Source of the DNA: Alphaproteobacteria bacterium
GTDB taxonomy: Bacteria > Pseudomonadota > Alphaproteobacteria > Puniceispirillales > UBA1172
Direction of reading: 5' to 3'
Length of the DNA: 8,085 nt
Assembly: GCA_023259875.1 (NCBI GenBank)
Contig: JALRFL010000027.1
Location: forward strand, 1-8,085
The stretch's first letter is position 1; each line of letters opens with the position of its first letter. Positions 6,753 to 8,085 of this stretch are shown piece by piece. A program made the translations under genes and the position numbers. The notes under the pieces were generated by a model. That model had not been told where the DNA came from. It made no database searches and saw only the letters and a list, made by a program, of their open reading frames with translations.

Positions 6753-7607
6753 ATGCGGAAAAGCATTTTGATGAAACCGTTTAGCAAATTGGCATGTTTT
6801 GGGGCTGGGTTAGCTGGCGCTATGATGTCTGGGGTTGCACAGGCGTCTGCGCCTGAACCATGGCAGATCGGATTACAGCCGGCGGCTGGGTCTATCGCTG
6901 AAAAGGCAACAGACCTTCATAACCTTCTCTTGGTAATTATCACCGCCATTTCGCTGTTTGTTTTGGCGCTACTAATTTACACCTGCTTTCGTTTTCGGGA
7001 ATCCAAAAACGCGGTTCCATCAAAAACCACACATAATCCCTTGATTGAGGTGTTGTGGACAGTGATCCCTGTTATCATTCTGGTGGTAATTGCGGTGCCG
7101 TCTTTCCGCTTGCTTTATTATCAAGACCGTACTGATGAAACCGATATGGTGATCAAAGTGACGGGTGCCCAATGGTACTGGAATTATGAATATCCGGATG
7201 AGCAGATTGCATTTGATAGCTATATGATCGAAGAAGAAGACCTGACCGAGGGTCAGATGCGCTTACTTGAAGTTGATAATCCTCTTATTGTTCCTGAAGG
7301 TACGCGCATTAAACTGCTGATCCAAGGGAATGATGTGATGCATTCGTTCTTTGTGCCAGCCTTGGCGGTGCAAAAATATACCGTAGTTGGGCGCACCAAC
7401 GAAACATGGATTGATGTCCCGATGGGTGAGACAACCTATTATGGCCAGTGCAACCAGATTTGCGGCACCAACCATTCCTATATGCCTATTGTCATTAAGG
7501 CGGTTTCCGCGGATGCGTACAAGGCATGGCTCGATGAAGCCAAACAAGAATTTGCAACAGGTCCAGTTCCTACCGCGACGGTAGAGCTAGCCTCAGTTCA
7601 ACAGTAA
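6753..7607 (+). CDS. coxB: Cytochrome c oxidase subunit II (CoxB)
   Basis: CuA subunit of the aa3-type terminal oxidase; it takes electrons from cytochrome c on the periplasmic side and passes them to heme a in subunit I. From ATG 6753 the precursor is 284 residues. It has a signal peptide ending near VAQA (residue 31), two membrane helices (about 56-80 and 99-121) and a cupredoxin domain. E99 in IEVLW matches the K-channel entrance Glu. WYW (141-143) is the aromatic electron-entry patch. CuA ligands are H197, C233, C237, H241 and M244. The residue at 235, between the cysteines (CNQIC), is Gln; the usual Glu there bridges CuA to the Mg/Mn site. The in-frame ATG at 6720 would add 11 residues before the signal peptide and has a badly spaced Shine-Dalgarno. 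coxA follows after 25 bp with no terminator, indicating one operon. Confidence 0.97.
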   Translation: MRKSILMKPFSKLACFGAGLAGAMMSGVAQASAPEPWQIGLQPAAGSIAEKATDLHNLLLVIITAISLFVLALLIYTCFRFRESKNAVPSKTTHNPLIEVLWTVIPVIILVVIAVPSFRLLYYQDRTDETDMVIKVTGAQWYWNYEYPDEQIAFDSYMIEEEDLTEGQMRLLEVDNPLIVPEGTRIKLLIQGNDVMHSFFVPALAVQKYTVVGRTNETWIDVPMGETTYYGQCNQICGTNHSYMPIVIKAVSADAYKAWLDEAKQEFATGPVPTATVELASVQQ

Positions 7608-7620
7608 TTAGAATACCTGT

Positions 7621-7625
7621 AGGAG
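7621..7625 (+). promoter_or_regulatory. coxA ribosome binding site
   Basis: AGGAG lies 7 nt upstream of the coxA ATG at 7633. It is the cleanest Shine-Dalgarno in the window, consistent with high expression of the oxidase core subunit. Confidence 0.75.
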
Positions 7626-7632
7626 CATAACC

Positions 7633-8085
7633 ATGGCATCAACAGCTGCAGATACCCACGATCATCACGGCGCCCCAAAGGGCTTCGTTCGTCGCTGGCT
7701 TTATTCCACCAACCATAAAGATATCGGAACGATGTATCTGATCTTTGCCATTCTGGCGGCATTGATTGGTGGCGGCATTTCGGTCTTTATGCGGATGGAA
7801 CTCATGAATCCGGGCGTTCAATACATGGAAAGTGGCCATGTGTGGAATGTCTTTACCACCGCCCATGGATTGATCATGGTCTTCTTTGTGGTCATGCCCG
7901 GGCTGATTGGCGGATTTGGTAACTGGTTTGTGCCGATTATGATTGGCGCGCCGGATATGGCATTTCCGCGCATGAACAAGATCAGCTTCTGGCTTTTGCC
8001 ACCGGCTTTTATCCTGCTTCTGATGTCGGCTGTGGCTGATGGTGGGGCTGGTGTTGGTTGGACAATCTATCCGCCGCTTTCTGGC
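7633..8085 (+). CDS. coxA: Cytochrome c oxidase subunit I (CoxA), N-terminal 151 residues, cut by window edge
   Basis: Catalytic subunit of the aa3-type heme-copper oxidase, holding heme a and the heme a3–CuB site that reduces oxygen and pumps protons. Only helices 1 to 3 are present. WLYSTNHKDIGTMYL (22-36) is the universal N-terminal signature. R54 in FMRMELM matches the arginine near the heme a formyl group. H78 in TTAHGLIMVFF is the first low-spin heme a ligand. GNWFVPIMIGAPDMAFPRMN (96-115) holds D108, the D-channel entrance Asp, and N115, one of the D-channel asparagines. The next residue is K116, where many family members have a second Asn. A His-rich N-terminus (HDHH, 9-12) precedes helix 1. 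CuB, the K-channel and the remaining helices lie beyond the window. It is cotranscribed with coxB. Confidence 0.98.
   Translation, partial: MASTAADTHDHHGAPKGFVRRWLYSTNHKDIGTMYLIFAILAALIGGGISVFMRMELMNPGVQYMESGHVWNVFTTAHGLIMVFFVVMPGLIGGFGNWFVPIMIGAPDMAFPRMNKISFWLLPPAFILLLMSAVADGGAGVGWTIYPPLSG

Noticed and set aside
6753..6850. Possible lipoprotein signal in CoxB (Leu-Ala-Cys in the signal region)
   Set aside because: The residue at -3 is Lys rather than an aliphatic residue, and the Cys precedes the hydrophobic core, so it is not a lipobox. Cleavage after AQA fits better.
7263..7866. Antisense open frames under coxB and coxA
   Set aside because: They are shadows of highly conserved oxidase genes, and their translations show no coherent domain.
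1..8085. Mobile element, CRISPR array, tRNA/rRNA, phage or defence system
   Set aside because: No terminal inverted repeats, transposase or integrase motifs, regular spacer repeats or RNA-gene signatures were seen; every large frame is a recognisable housekeeping gene or common transporter.

Overview
The window reads as ordinary chromosome from an alphaproteobacterium. Three things support this: the order ubiA / rsmE–gshA, the order tldD / coxB–coxA (both, as I recall them, recurrent in Alphaproteobacteria), and the plant/alphaproteobacterial type of glutamate–cysteine ligase. The moderate base composition (about half G+C by eye) and compact gene packing would suit a marine Rhodospirillales-like or SAR116-like lineage. 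That placement is an inference and was not tested. I see no mobile elements, tRNA or rRNA genes, CRISPR arrays or phage genes.

Layout. Positions 6-956 (minus) encode UbiA, the ubiquinone-pathway prenyltransferase. Divergent from it, a plus-strand run at 1071-4433 encodes RsmE (16S rRNA U1498 methyltransferase), GshA (first step of glutathione synthesis) and a 12-TM MFS drug:H+ antiporter-like transporter. RsmE and GshA overlap by 4 bp (ATGA). GshA and the transporter are 19 bp apart, so one operon is likely. A separate plus-strand gene at 4522-5043 encodes a secreted staphylococcal-nuclease-like protein. It abuts, tail to tail with no bases between, the minus-strand tldD (5044-6483), the metalloprotease subunit of TldD/TldE. 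A 269-bp divergent gap follows (6484-6752). The window then ends in the cytochrome c oxidase operon: coxB (6753-7607) and the first 151 codons of coxA (7633 to the edge).

Functional themes are aerobic respiration (ubiquinone synthesis and the aa3-type oxidase), redox and thiol homeostasis (glutathione), and housekeeping RNA modification and proteolysis. UbiA and the oxidase serve the same respiratory chain but are in separate transcription units.

I did not find a new biological system. The observations most worth a second look are: (i) the divergent tldD/coxB gap, where TTGCG/CGCAA pentamers cluster and form mutually exclusive inverted repeats; (ii) a glutamine in CoxB where the family usually has the Mg/Mn-bridging glutamate between the CuA cysteines; and (iii) a lysine in CoxA directly after the D-channel asparagine. 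Several start codons are better placed at internal ATGs with good ribosome binding sites than at the longest open frame.
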